A DNA stretch of 64,000 nt from Pinus tabuliformis. Lineage: Eukaryota > Streptophyta > Pinopsida > Pinales > Pinaceae. Location of the stretch: NCBI GenBank assembly GCA_031772625.1, contig CM062815.1, positions 115,638,989-115,702,988 on the forward strand, written 5' to 3'. Under the pieces are notes generated by a model. It saw nothing but the letters and a program-made list of their open reading frames with translations. It did no database searches and was not told the DNA's origin. The number at the start of each line of letters is the position of its first letter. Position 1 is the first letter of the stretch. The translations under genes were made by a program, and so were the position numbers. This document shows positions 53,296 through 64,000 of the stretch, in pieces.

Positions 53296-56200
53296 ATGCT
53301 TTAAGAAGTCAATCAAAAAATCATTTTGACAAATATATATTACATCATGACTCAAGTACAATTATGAAGACCAACACTAGTTACATTCTTCAATAGAAAA
53401 GGATAAGAGGAGAATAAGGGATGGAGGTTGAGATCCAACAATTTAGGGATGTGAGGAAGATCCAAAGTGCTCATATGAGATGGCATCCATGAGACTTCTG
53501 TTCTAGAAGCTTCTCGTACTTTTTTTTATTTTTCCTTTGTAAACACAACGTTAGACCCTATGAACTAGCAACTTGTGACATTGTCATACCTTAACAATTA
53601 TGCTACCTATGACAATGACCTATATCATAGGTTATCATTGTGAAGATTGCAACATCCTTATGAATTAAGGTTTTTTAAAGTATTTGCACAAGATTCTTAT
53701 CTTCCAGAGAAATATTTTTCTTCCATCTTCTTCAAGGATTAATAGCAATGATACTTCAGATGACTAAGGATAGGGGTACAACATAAATTTCCACGAATGC
53801 AACAAAATAATGTGTAACAAGTGCGAACATGAGTCTCAATCAGGTAGATTTAGAGATCATAGATGAAGAGTAATAATAAGAGTTTAAAGAAAATTTGTGA
53901 GAATGTCGAAGAAGCCTTAAATAAAGATGAAGATAAATCAAAAGCATAAATAAGGTCAAGGGTAGCTTATTGGGGAGTTGAAATAGTCACATTGTGTTCC
54001 AAGTCCTACCAATTAAATGTCCATGTTTGTGCTTATGTGTGCTCGCCATTGCACACAACAATGGTAGAAATGAGCTTTAGGTGACTTTGGTGGAATAGAT
54101 ACTCCCCACTTGTTGCATCTAAGCCAAAGGTTGTCAAATTGAATAGCACTAATGGTTCTCCCCTAATACTAACTCTAGGTGCACTAGCCTCAATATCTTT
54201 AAAAAATAAAAATAATTAAAGAGTTCAAAAAATCGATGGCTAGGATCATGCTTCATCTTCAAAAGATGAAGAATGAAAAATAACCTCATAAAAACTTGAA
54301 AAAGTCTAGCTCTAACATGAGTTGAAGGCCAAATATGATGGCACTCTCTAAAAAAGTAGGTACAACTATAGATAGGAAATAAATATTGATGATAAGGATT
54401 TTGACAATGAAGGAAGACCATAAAGAAAGGCAATATACCAACAATTTTATTGCCAAGAAAGTATATAAGAATGACAGGAAAACTCACATTAATATGCTCA
54501 CTCCCAATGAAATGGATTAAAATACTAATGGCATTCAAGAAATTAGAATTCAAGGACAAGTACAACCAAAAACTACAACAATTTTCAAGATTAAGAATAC
54601 ATAATAGCAAAAATAAGGAAATTAGGGTACAACATTTTATTAAGAACTAACACTGATAAAAGTTGGAAGAATAAATAACCAAGCTTTGAAACATGAAAAA
54701 AATTGAGGAACTCTTATTACTTTGCCTTATATAAATGTTGTAAAGCAAATCTCCTACAAAGTAAGAAAATGTTGTGGAAAAATCACAACATACATATATG
54801 AGATGATTTGACCCCTCTATTAGGTCTCTATGGACTTGTTGAGCCATATAAGTCAATGCAATAGATCCTTAATATTGTTTTCTGTGGTCAATCATGTTAT
54901 TAGATGTCAATGACACTATTTTGTAAAGTTAGGGTGTGTTGATCATAATTTCTAAAATTGGAAATCATATATACTATAAATAAACAAGTGTTACATAGTA
55001 GTGATTCATGTCGCTTAGTTTAAATATAACTAAATTAGAGTAAAAATATTGAATTCAAGTTAGTATTAAGGTTTAGAACTTTATCAACTTATATTATATT
55101 GATTGGTAAAGTTTTGATTTGTGCAATTAAAAAGCAAGACCGACCGTGATTTCAATGTCAGTGCAGACATAGCTTTAAAAACTATAATTTGTTCACCCTA
55201 GCAAGAAGGTTTTGCTTTGGTGTGTGGGGGAAAATTTTTCCATACTTATTTCTGCACCTCAGGATTGTTTTTCCAACCCCTTGAGCCAAGAAATGGAGAC
55301 ATGGCAAGCTGAGGTCAATTGGGGATCAAGGTTCCAGCTTCCATTATTACGTTTACGATACCACTAGCTCTTCGTGGACTATAAAAACTTTCCCGGTTTT
55401 CCATATTGTAATGTATCATTGTTAAAGAAGCAGAGACAACATCATAGGACAAAGGAATATTATTTAAAAATTAATTTACTCGAAAGCAATTGCATTATAT
55501 AAAAATTGCATTCTCCATCTCAAATATGTAGGTAATGTTACATGGAATATAATTATATTTGCGTTTACATTTGAAGTATATTAGTTGGCCTGCGTGAAAA
55601 TATAGTTTCCGTGCAAATTGGAATGGCATATTCTCACATTTTTTTCAAATACTATGGTTAATCGTATTAATAAAATAACTATGGAACAAAATAGAACAAC
55701 ATTAAAGAATGATGTAATTTTTTTAAATAATGTAGCTAATCATAATAATAAAATAACTAATCGAACTATTTTTGGGTTAGTTGATGAATGGATGAGTTTG
55801 GCATTAGCTCTAGATTTTGTAAGACATTTGATGGATCTCTTATCTTTCGGCTTTAAATCATTCCATGTGACTTGAACTCGTGACTAACTGTAGTGAAACA
55901 TTGTTCGATAGCCATTGGATCCAACTATTCTCTGGTGTTCAATGTTCCCTCAGATTTAATTGATCTATTGTATTATTGCCACGCAATTATGTCTCTGATA
56001 AATTTATTTATGTTAATTGATATGTTGAATGTGGTAGGTCTGGGACATATGTATCTGAATAGATGCCAAAAAATTTGTGATGTTCTCAAAATTTCTTACA
56101 TGATGTTTATGCTTCAAAGTTCGCTACACTGATGATGTCACGGTCTAAAAGACTAACAACATTTAATGCCCCAGTCGGACAATAGAAAAAATCAAATGCT

Positions 56201-56312
56201 AAATGTTAAAGCTTGGTGCATATAGGATGCATCTGTCTGCATCAATGACATCACTGATATGACAACAATGACAACTGGGGTAATAAGACTATAACCAATG
56301 AAAATAGAGAAA

Positions 56313-56315
<3 letters not shown>

Positions 56316-56359
<44 letters not shown>
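56316..56359. repeat. (AT)n microsatellite
   Basis: An uninterrupted AT run of about 44 bp, followed by ATAGATAGATATAG variants to about 56385. Confidence 0.95.
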
Positions 56360-56363
<4 letters not shown>

Positions 56364-57144
56364 TATAGATAGATATAGATATAGTTAAATTTGCAAAATA
56401 TTATATGATTTTTAGTCAAATAGTAAAATAATTCATAATCAATGTGCTAACGAATGCGTAATACTTACATGCGACAGGATAATAATATGTAACTTATTAA
56501 TATGTAACTTACTGTAAATCATCACTCACCATCAAAAACTAAAATATTTTCATGTACTTTATTGTTTCTCATATCTAAAATGCAAAATACTTATTTTTAG
56601 TGACAAGAAACCATCGTATTCCCTCTCTTTAAAAATTGTTGCCTTCCACTCTTTCTTCATGGCTTATAACACATGTTCTTGGACCATTGAATAGTGTCAT
56701 TATATTATGAATATGTCATTATATTTGTGTTAGCTTCAGTAGATTGTGTTGTAAGCATGTACGTTCAATATGGTATTCATAAGATGAGCATACATATTGA
56801 TGCCATTGTATATGATAAAACAAACATGTGTATTTCACTAATTGGGATAATGTGAACTTTGAAGAACTTTCTCAACTTATAAAAGGTAAAACCAAGAAAA
56901 AATAAGGTAAACAAGTTTAGCATGTAAATGTTGGGTTATATTTATTGTTTTAAATTCCCATCAACCTGCGGAATATGAGGTTGAGTAGCAAGGGAACCCT
57001 AAAATGTTAAGCACAATGCACTCAGGCACACATGGTGTTAGAAGAGACCACACAAAGTAAGAAAACTATTCATTGCAAGTGGAATTACAAAACTCACTCA
57101 CTGCAGAGTTAGTTAGATGAGAATAGATCAAAAGGTTGCTTGCA

Positions 57145-57250
57145 AATGGATTTGCGTAGAGGTCTAAAAAAACATCAACACCGAAGATAGTGACCAATGG
57201 ATTTGCAAACGTAGAGGTCTAAAAAAACATCAACACCGAAGATAGTGACC
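57145..57250 (+). repeat. Tandem duplication, unit about 53 bp
   Basis: GTAGAGGTCTAAAAAAACAT followed by CAACACCGAAGATAGTGACC occurs twice with 100 percent identity in that part. The second copy has a 4-base AAAC insertion in front. Confidence 0.9.
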
Positions 57251-58126
57251 ATATATTGTTATAGCCAACGTATTTTGGATATAAACCATACCAAATAGAC
57301 TTAAACAATGTTTTCCTAAATGGAGATTCAAAGGAGGTGTATTTGTATCAATCATGATAATTTTACATGGCAAATAACAAACATATTTTATGCAAAATAG
57401 GTAAGGATTTTTGTGGGCAGCAAATTCTACACAATTCAAAAAATAATATCTAATTTAACATTTAATAAACAATGAAGCCTTCTACATAATTGCTTAGATA
57501 TAAAAGCCAAAAAAAAAAATAAGAATTAAATTTTGCCATGAACTCGTTTTTCCTTTTTTTGCCAAAAAAAAAAAAAAAGATTTGTCATTTTCTATATTTT
57601 TATAAAGTTGTTCTCCTAAATTTATAAAATAAAATTATTTTCTTCTAAATATCACTAAAATTTTCTAGTAATTATAAAATACTCACAAATTTGAAGATTT
57701 TTACAAAAACAATGTCTAATATTTTATGGTTGGCATTTTTTTTAAATGAAATGTGTAGGAATTTTTATATTAAAAAGAAAAAATGGATTTTATGTCGGTC
57801 CCTTACATTTTTGGACTTCTAACCAATTCCACTAACCATTCCCTTCCAAAAAATGGTTTCCCTGCATCTAGAATATCTTTTGGTTACACTTTAGCATGGA
57901 TATCTACGATAGACTCTAAACAAGACACCTAACAATCGTATATATTTGCAATATATTAATTAAGACATTTAGGAGTGAATTGAATCAGAAGGCCCAACTT
58001 ATTGGTTTGTGTTGCTAAAGTTTATAGCTTGTTCTAAAGCTTCCAAGACTCGGACGGCAACGCCAGGACTCCTTTTCTAGGTTGGGCTACACTTGTCTCC
58101 AATTCCTCTTGTTTTCTCTTTAAACC

Positions 58127-58642
58127 TTAATTGATCATAGGTTCTAATCTACCCACTTTGATGTTTAATACAGTTGCCTCTGCCTCCATCAAAGCCTGTA
58201 ATTTTTCAAATTTTATTTGGAGCAACTCAAATTTCTTGTCCAATAGAACAAATTGCAGTGCCCTTTCCTTGTTTGTCAGGTCGCTCCACCGGTTCGTCAG
58301 CTCCAGCAAAGAAACCATAGTTTTGGACAAATTGTTTTTCGCTTGACTCATCTAGGCCAGCGCTTGTTCAAGAAAAAAATAGTCTAGAGACGCCATTGAG
58401 CCCGACTTGCAATATTGCACCCATGTTATTCTACCAACGAGAAACAAGCTTGCTTCACTATTGATTGACAAGAGCGGAAGACATGCTACTTCTTGAGTTG
58501 GATATATAGATGGAGCTTCTTTTATTTTGCAACAAGGCCAACTGGATGTAATTAATACAAGGGCAACCCAATCCATGGAACTGAGGATACGATCCACTCC
58601 AACAACTTCCATTAATTTACATTTTTTGCAAAGGATTTTCAC
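58127..58642 (-). pseudogene. Decayed ORF ending in a coiled coil, unknown
   Basis: A single minus-strand frame of about 172 codons, interrupted by a UAG at 58354-58352. The first half contains MDWVALVLITSSWPCCKIKE and QEVACLPLLSINSEASLFLV; the second half (after 58351) is a clear coiled coil, NNLSKTMVSLLELTNRW, then FELLQIKFEKLQALMEAE. It resembles the C-terminal parts of the element-linked ORFs at 27 and 48 kb in composition, not in recognisable sequence. Probably another such fragment. Confidence 0.45.
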
Positions 58643-59120
58643 ATTTATTTCAAAATTCTTAGGACTTTAATGCTTTCTCGAGACATCAAGCAAATTTATA
58701 TAGAGTTTCACCTTGTTGTCACTCACTGCATTATGAGTTTTCAATTGTCCCAAGTTCCAAATAACAGTGAAGTCTGAAGCCATTTTTTAAGCCATAGAAG
58801 CTCTCAAAGCTAAATCAGACCCTCTCCTTTGCATGGTGCTCAGAACGCTCTTTCTAACGGTATGTGGAAGTCCGAAAATGGACTTCTGGATCAGAAGATA
58901 ATGCATGTTGAAGTTACCCTTTGAAAGCCAAAAAACAAAGAGAAAAAGACCAAAGGTAAAGGCTCATCACAAATTGCATATCGAAGGTCCCAACAATCAA
59001 GACATATCGGCAGGGTAAAACAGCAATTGTTGATATCGTACTCCAGGAGCACATCACAAATCGTAATCAGCTCTTTTCTAAAGTAGCCACAGGGGAGGCT
59101 AGAAAAAGTATCGCGATCAG

Positions 59121-59150
59121 CGATCGCCAATATCGCAAAATTGGCGATCG
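59121..59150. other. Perfect 11-bp hairpin with CGATCG arms
   Basis: CGATCGCCAAT, loop ATCGCAAA, ATTGGCGATCG. More GCGATCG or CGATC copies lie at 59113, 59180 and nearby. Confidence 0.8.
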
Positions 59151-59341
59151 GGGATTTCAGGGTCCAGGGCATCACAAATCGGCGATCGACATGATGGTAG
59201 GGTTACAACTCCAAAACACTGTGATATTGCGATGTTTCAATATGATAGTGGAAAGCACCGAGAAGGCCGAAAAATATTTAACAAAGGATTGTTGTGGAAA
59301 ACCAAAGGCAAGCAGGCTCTTTCTCTCTCCTCAAGCAAGGC

Positions 59342-59422
59342 CACGTGGAAGCACATGATTGGTCCCGAGAAAGACACATGGTAGTTGACATCAGCATGAC
59401 ATGTTGGTACGGAGGACACGTG
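59342..59422. promoter_or_regulatory. Two G-box (CACGTG) palindromes
   Basis: CCACGTGG at 59341-59348 and ACACGTGGC at 59416-59424, 75 bp apart. In plants this core binds bZIP and bHLH factors. Relevance to a promoter is not shown. Confidence 0.35.
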
Positions 59423-59899
59423 GCATGCAGATCAACATTTTCAGGGGTCCTATGGGGGTATATTCAGGCGACACTTGTCACTACTCAAGACGCGACATGT
59501 GGCATCGATGAGGTCAACAATCCCGCATTTTGGTGATTAGAAATCTCACAAGTCAAAGTACCAGTCTGGCCAGATATTGATTAATCATCCCCCATCTCTA
59601 GACGACCTAGATTGACTCTGCCCAGATCGACGACTCAGGGCTTTTCAGCCCCCCTTTCCATGTTTCCCTTTATCGACGAGGGGGGGGGGGGGTTCGAAAA
59701 AATGGTTTCCCTGCCAGGCCCCACCGCTACGTGTCCCTCTCATATCATTTCACACCCCCCCCCCTCAATTACCTCTCATACCCCCCTCCGAAAACTACTC
59801 ATCCTCACACTCCTCCATATTACACCATAGTTGCATCACAAGGCATATCAAGGTGTCGATAGTGTTTTACAGGGATTCTGGGAGGGTGGATGAGTTGGC

Positions 59900-61004
59900 A
59901 GCCGTGTTCAGAGTATGTTATCGCAATGACAGGTAACTGCTCCTGCTTCATGAAAGAGAAGGAACAAGACTATTAAACATTGAAAGTGACAAGGAACCGG
60001 CTGAGAGAGGACTAACCGTGATTTAGCATAAACACGCTTAGACAAAATGCCCGTAAAAAAGAGTGGCGTGGAGATATTTTCAGGACCATCATTTCAGTTT
60101 CATTGATTAATTTTGTTTTTGTTGTTTTCAATTGTTGTTGTTGTTATTCTGTTTTACTTTCAAGAAACGTATCTTACCATTGTAACAATTAGAGGCTTCA
60201 CGCTAAGACAACTAGTCATACAGATAGTTGTAAACTCCAGCCATAAGATATTTTTGTAACTGAATTCCTTGCTCCCCATTTTCTTATAAAATGGAGGAAG
60301 AAACACTTAGAAAAGGTTCTGAATTATGTGGAAAAATTGATGTAATTTCTGAAGCTATGTTAATTCCAGATTTGCATCTTTTAGATTATAAATGAAATAG
60401 TGGCCATTCCAACCTTCGATTATTATAGTATGTTATTTCTCTGTTAAACTTCCATTATGTTCACATTTCCTCTCTGATTTCATGCAATTGTAGCTGCCAT
60501 AAATATTTCATATGCTCTTACGGATTCATTTGTGTTGACTAATTAATGCACATGCCTGTATGTAATTCTGAGATTATATCTTTAAATTGTGCTCCATGAA
60601 TCATAGCTTCCATTCCTCTTACATCCATATGTCTATATTTAACTCGGATAAGTATATAAATCTTGAGGTTTCAAGCTCTATGTGATGAGTTAGTCTTCTC
60701 CCTCTCTTCTTTCATTACTCTGCACAAGATGATTAAACTATAAATCCTCGAATTACTCAGCCTCCACTAGTTTTTACCTATATTCCTGTGAGTTGTATAT
60801 GTGAAAGGATACCAGAAATATATGGATTATATCCTTGGATGAAGGAACCAATCCATGATGTTATTTGTATATTTGTAATTACTATGTGTATAAGATGTAT
60901 ATGATGTCTTTGGTTTCCTGAAGATCATATAAGACATATAAAGATAGATGTTACCAGGCACTGGTCTTGTAAGCAATCCAAGGTTGTATCTGGAAGTGAC
61001 AACA
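59900..61004 (+). repeat. 5' LTR of a third Gypsy element, start undefined
   Basis: Ends GAAGTGACAACA at 61004, five bases before the primer site. The left border is a guess because the partner LTR is outside the window. Confidence 0.4.
60645..60660 (+). promoter_or_regulatory. Candidate TATA box of a Gypsy LTR
   Basis: AAGTATATAAATCTTG lies about 350 bp before the LTR end at 61004, in the right sense for the gag gene downstream. Confidence 0.45.
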
Positions 61005-61009
61005 TCTTT

Positions 61010-61028
61010 TGGCACTGTTGTTGGGGAA
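61010..61028 (+). other. Primer-binding site of third Gypsy element
   Basis: TGGCACTGTTGTTGGGGAA follows the LTR end. It differs from the tRNA-Met sites used elsewhere in the window and resembles the long TGGCnCCGTTGCCGGGG-type sites of plant Gypsy elements. Confidence 0.7.
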
Positions 61029-61427
61029 CTTATTGAAGGATTTTTCCCCTAGGATATGACAAGTGAAGCACTCTTTGTGTAGGTGATCAAAGACGTTCTG
61101 ATTGCATCATTATCACCTTGGTGACTCCACTAATCTTATTATCAATTATCATCCTGGCTTTTAGAAAGCCTCACACTCACTCAGATACCTCTCAGTAGAA
61201 AAACCCTTCTGTATTTGATCCAGAGAAATTAATTTCCAAGAGAGAAGGAGAAAACTCCTACTACCTATACTATTGTCTCATCATTCTTTCAAACTTCCTC
61301 ATCAATCTCCCAACACATTGTCAGTCACGGCTCAGATCTAACTCCTAATGTCCTTACATACCCTACAGAAGATAATCTAGAGCATCGTGACCCCAAGGAA
61401 GAGATTAAAGAGGAATAAATATTAGTA

Positions 61428-62870
61428 ATGACTCCTATTGTTTCATTTCCTCCTCCTCCTGAGATTGAAAAAGGTAAATTTATCCTAAATAATAGCCATA
61501 TCCATTATACATTCAGACATACCGTTCTCATTCTAGTTACTCCAACCCCTGTGGTTTTAACCCAAGCCCCTCTAGAAAATCTCAATCCCCCTCCATTAAC
61601 CCAGATGGTTGTTTCGAATTTCTTACTGAATAAATATGCCCCTCTTGATTTACCTCAAACCCTAAGTGTTATGCCCCAGGATTACCTAAATCTTTTGCCT
61701 AGCTTCAAGTGGGAAGACGAAAATACTACGCAGAGACACATTGAAATATTTTGTGCCTTTGCTGAAAATTTGAATGTAGAATAGCTGGATGTGGTCCTGA
61801 GACTCTTTGTGCAATCCCTTGATGGAGAAGCCAAAAAATGGTTCAAATCCCTACCCAATGCATCTATCACCACCTGGGAAGAACTCAAAAACTCTTTCAC
61901 AGAAAAGTGGGGTGAACAGAGAGATCATGAATATGTCTTCACCGAGTTCAATGCTATAAGGAAGAAGCCTGAAGAGGATATATCAGAATTCATAAAAAGA
62001 TTCAATAAGAAGTATAATAACCTTCCCATTGAGATAAATCCTCCTCAAGTTGCTGCTCGTGTAGTATTTGTGGGAGCCCTTGAGTCTGAATTTGGCTTTA
62101 CCTTGAGGGAGAGGAAGTCTCATACTTTAGATCAACTCCAAGTGGACACTCTTGAGGTGGAAGCAAATTTCACCTCGGCAGGGAAGTCAAGAGGAAAGCA
62201 TAATCCTCATGAGAAGAAAAGGGGGAAAGAAGAAGCATCCTCCTCTGGTCAAGGTAAAGAATCACCAAATCTAAAGTGGGAAGAAATGGAGAAGCTCATT
62301 AAGAGTTTATCGCACAAAGTGGTGAAGCTTGAGCTCAAGAACAAGAATATCCCTAAACAGAACACTCAAGGTAAGAACCAAGGGTACAACCCACAGTACC
62401 GAAGGCCACCATTGCAGATACTACAAAGGGAAAGAAAATATCAACTTGATCAAATCCCTCCTCCTCTGTATCTAGAAGATGATCCAGATGAACAAACACC
62501 AGATACACATGAGACACGGGGAAGCCTATATTCCTCCTTCTCTGAAGAGGAACAAGAAAACATGGCTCACCATGAGATGTGTCCTGATAGAGCAGCAACA
62601 AATGAGGAGGTCATAGGGGATTATTGTAAACAATTTGCAGATTTCATGCAAGCACAGATACATCAAAAGTATGACCTCAGATCTTCAAAAAAGAGGTCGA
62701 GGGAAACTGAACAGCAAGAGGAAACTGCTCCCCAAAATACTCCCCCAGTATTAAATAAAGGAAAAGGGAAGTTGAACACTGATCCACCCAAAGTAAAAGC
62801 ATCCTTAAATAAGGAATGCAATAACTTACCATCGCCCTTTCATGGACCATACAGTTTAGGCTCAGCATGA
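61428..62870 (+). pseudogene. Gypsy gag with one in-frame UAG
   Basis: One plus-strand frame of 480 codons from ATG 61428, cut by TAG at 61782-61784. Residues about 100-230 form the retrotransposon gag (capsid) domain: RHIEIFCAFAENLNVE before the stop, then LFVQSLDGEAKKWFKSLP, WEELKNSFTEKWGEQRD and EDISEFIKRFNKKYNNLP. The rest is charged and low-complexity (Lys/Gln-rich, then acidic, then PPVLNKGKGK). No CCHC knuckle is visible, as in several plant Gypsy lineages. The product would form the virus-like particle. The remainder is open, so the copy is only lightly damaged. Confidence 0.85.
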
Positions 62871-63343
62871 GCCTGTTTTTGCTTTATGATAATATTTTCA
62901 TGTTTATATATTACCAGTTGTATTTACAAACATACATACTCCTTGCGTAGAGTATTTTTTTGATAACTTTATTATGAACACTACTGAAGGCAGATCCTCC
63001 TTGCATGGAGAGCCTATCTTTTGTATTTCTCTACCTGACAGACACACAACCTCACATATGCATATGCGAACAACATCTACAACATGTAATTTTCCTTTAA
63101 TAATGAAAATTACGATTTTTCCAAGGGGGAAAGGAATGCAATAACTTTGAGAAACATACAAAAGTGAAGGCACTCCTTCTAATAAAAACCATTGGCAATA
63201 AAGAAAAAAAAGTAGAGCTGGGAGGTGTAGAAAAGGGCAAGTAAGCATCCAATCTCCAGAAGGAACTTGAGAAGGTAAAGATCCATGTTCCCCTAACTAA
63301 ACTTCTAAAATAGCCCACGTATAACATTCAAATCTCTCAGTGC
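62871..63343 (+). other. Gap between gag and protease
   Basis: No coding sequence recognised on the plus strand. Minus-strand frames here (62904-63327) have no family features. Confidence 0.45.
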
Positions 63344-63909
63344 ATGCTTCCATCCACTTCAGTACAGACCCATGATTGTTTAAAACTTCAAGAAGAGAGA
63401 CCAATGGTTATTTTTGGGCCTCATATTGAAGAACTTGACTCTTCCACTGCACCCTTCTATGTGACCCTGGTAATCCATGACCTCTTATTGCACAACTATA
63501 TGTTGGACTTTGGAGCCTCCCATAACCTCATGCCCTTTGCTGTGATGGAACAACCACTAGACCCTACAAGGACCTATACTCATTTAACTCTAATAGAGTC
63601 AAATGCTTGGGAATGATAAAATATTTGGCGATAAACCTGGACCATATCCCTATGAAGAGTTTAGTGATGGACATAGTGGTGGCAGATATTCCCCCTAGAT
63701 TCGACATGCTCCTATCTAGGTCTTGGGGTTCTAAGGTGGGGGGCTCTGTAAAATTAGATCTAACTTATGCCGTTACTCCCACTTTTGGAGGCAAAGAGAG
63801 GAGGTTGTATAGAGAATCCAGATTTGTAAATATTGTGACCCCAGCTAAAGGTTCTAGAAATTCTCTTGTATATGGAAAAGAAAGTGATTGCTCCTTCCTA
63901 GCCTTATAA
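63344..63909 (+). pseudogene. Gypsy aspartic protease, frameshifted
   Basis: The first frame (63344 to about 63600) reads TAPFYVTLVIHDLLLHNYML, then DFGASHNLMPFAVME, the retropepsin active site with Phe where Ser or Thr is usual. After a shift near 63600 the second frame gives KCLGMIKYLAINLDHIP, VMDIVVADIPPRFDMLLSRS and FGGKERRLYRESRF, the rest of the domain. It would process the polyprotein. The active-site change and the frameshift make it inactive. Reverse transcriptase should follow beyond 64000. Confidence 0.85.
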
Positions 63910-64000
63910 TAAGATGAGACCATCTTAGAAGAAACTCGGGTACATCTAACAATGAAATTAGACGACCAGCATACAGATAAAAAGAAAGTATCGAAATTGT

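Larger units (their letters stand above)
53296..58126. other. AT-rich sequence without recognised genes
   Basis: About 4.8 kb with only short frames in all six readings. It holds the (AT)n tract at 56316, a short tandem duplication at 57145 and many A or T runs. A promoter-like stretch with TATAAAAAC near 55380 has no ORF downstream. Confidence 0.5.
58643..59900. other. No gene seen; hairpin, G-box and homopolymer motifs
   Basis: Contains a CGATCG-rich hairpin (59121-59150), two CACGTG palindromes (59342-59347 and 59417-59422), a 13-G run (59680-59692) and a 10-C run (59755-59764). Part may be U3 sequence of the following Gypsy LTR. Confidence 0.45.

Noticed and set aside
54149..54610. 153-codon minus-strand ORF
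   Set aside because: Isolated, AT-driven composition, no motif and no neighbouring element module.

Overview
The window is nuclear DNA of a seed plant. It is almost entirely transposable-element sequence, mostly nested and decayed, and I see no intact conventional host gene. Very long non-coding gaps, many element families and a relic of a Penelope-like element (PLE) with a GIY-YIG endonuclease suggest a large gymnosperm-type genome, since PLEs of this kind are known from conifers. That placement is inference. One 100-base run of N (24910-25009) is an assembly gap.

Layout. 1-10418: a Copia-type element on the minus strand (gag start 1-270, tRNA-iMet-type primer site 9959-9970, long terminal repeat (LTR) 9977-10418), split by a young non-autonomous LTR element (524-8583, minus). 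The young element has two 1042-bp LTRs that differ at about 8 positions, a perfect ACCCC target duplication, and a gag-protease gene cut by one in-frame UAG. 10419-19038: two decayed retroposed ORFs, a LINE fragment and several tandem repeats. 19040-24909: an L1-type LINE with ORF1 (DUF4283-like domain plus zinc knuckle) and a broken ORF2 (endonuclease, reverse transcriptase, RNase H). 25010-29822: unassigned sequence and a decayed element-associated ORF with a coiled coil (minus). 29823-33740: a Copia element lacking its 5' end, whose polyprotein is in one frame with five nonsense codons and no frameshift. 33727-38030: a Gypsy pol (minus), disrupted by the PLE fragment (34803-36232) and carrying an inverted integrase segment. 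The PLE fragment has the end of a GIY-YIG domain and two hammerhead-ribozyme-like copies.

38031-46500 is the most unusual part. Two direct repeats of about 2.88 kb with TGTTAGAG / CTCTAACA-type ends flank 1.16 kb. Each repeat carries a fragment of a host gene of the plastid Ycf45 / SpoIIIAA-like AAA ATPase family (the Arabidopsis SPD1 type), and both copies share one internal deletion. The spacer between them holds a second, unidentified ORF.

47190-53295: a Gypsy element (minus) with decayed pol and, downstream of integrase, a large extra ORF (globular part, acidic tract, basic patch, coiled coil). 53296-59900: AT-rich sequence without recognised genes except a decayed coiled-coil ORF at 58127-58642. 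59900-64000: the 5' part of a third Gypsy element on the plus strand (primer site 61010-61028, gag, protease), running off the window.

The genes do not form a cellular pathway. They are retrotransposon modules (capsid, protease, reverse transcriptase, RNase H, integrase or endonuclease), nearly all inactivated. Most of the nonsense codons (TAG for Trp, TGA for Arg) look like cytosine deamination in methylated DNA. Reading frames were checked by hand translation; no database search was possible.
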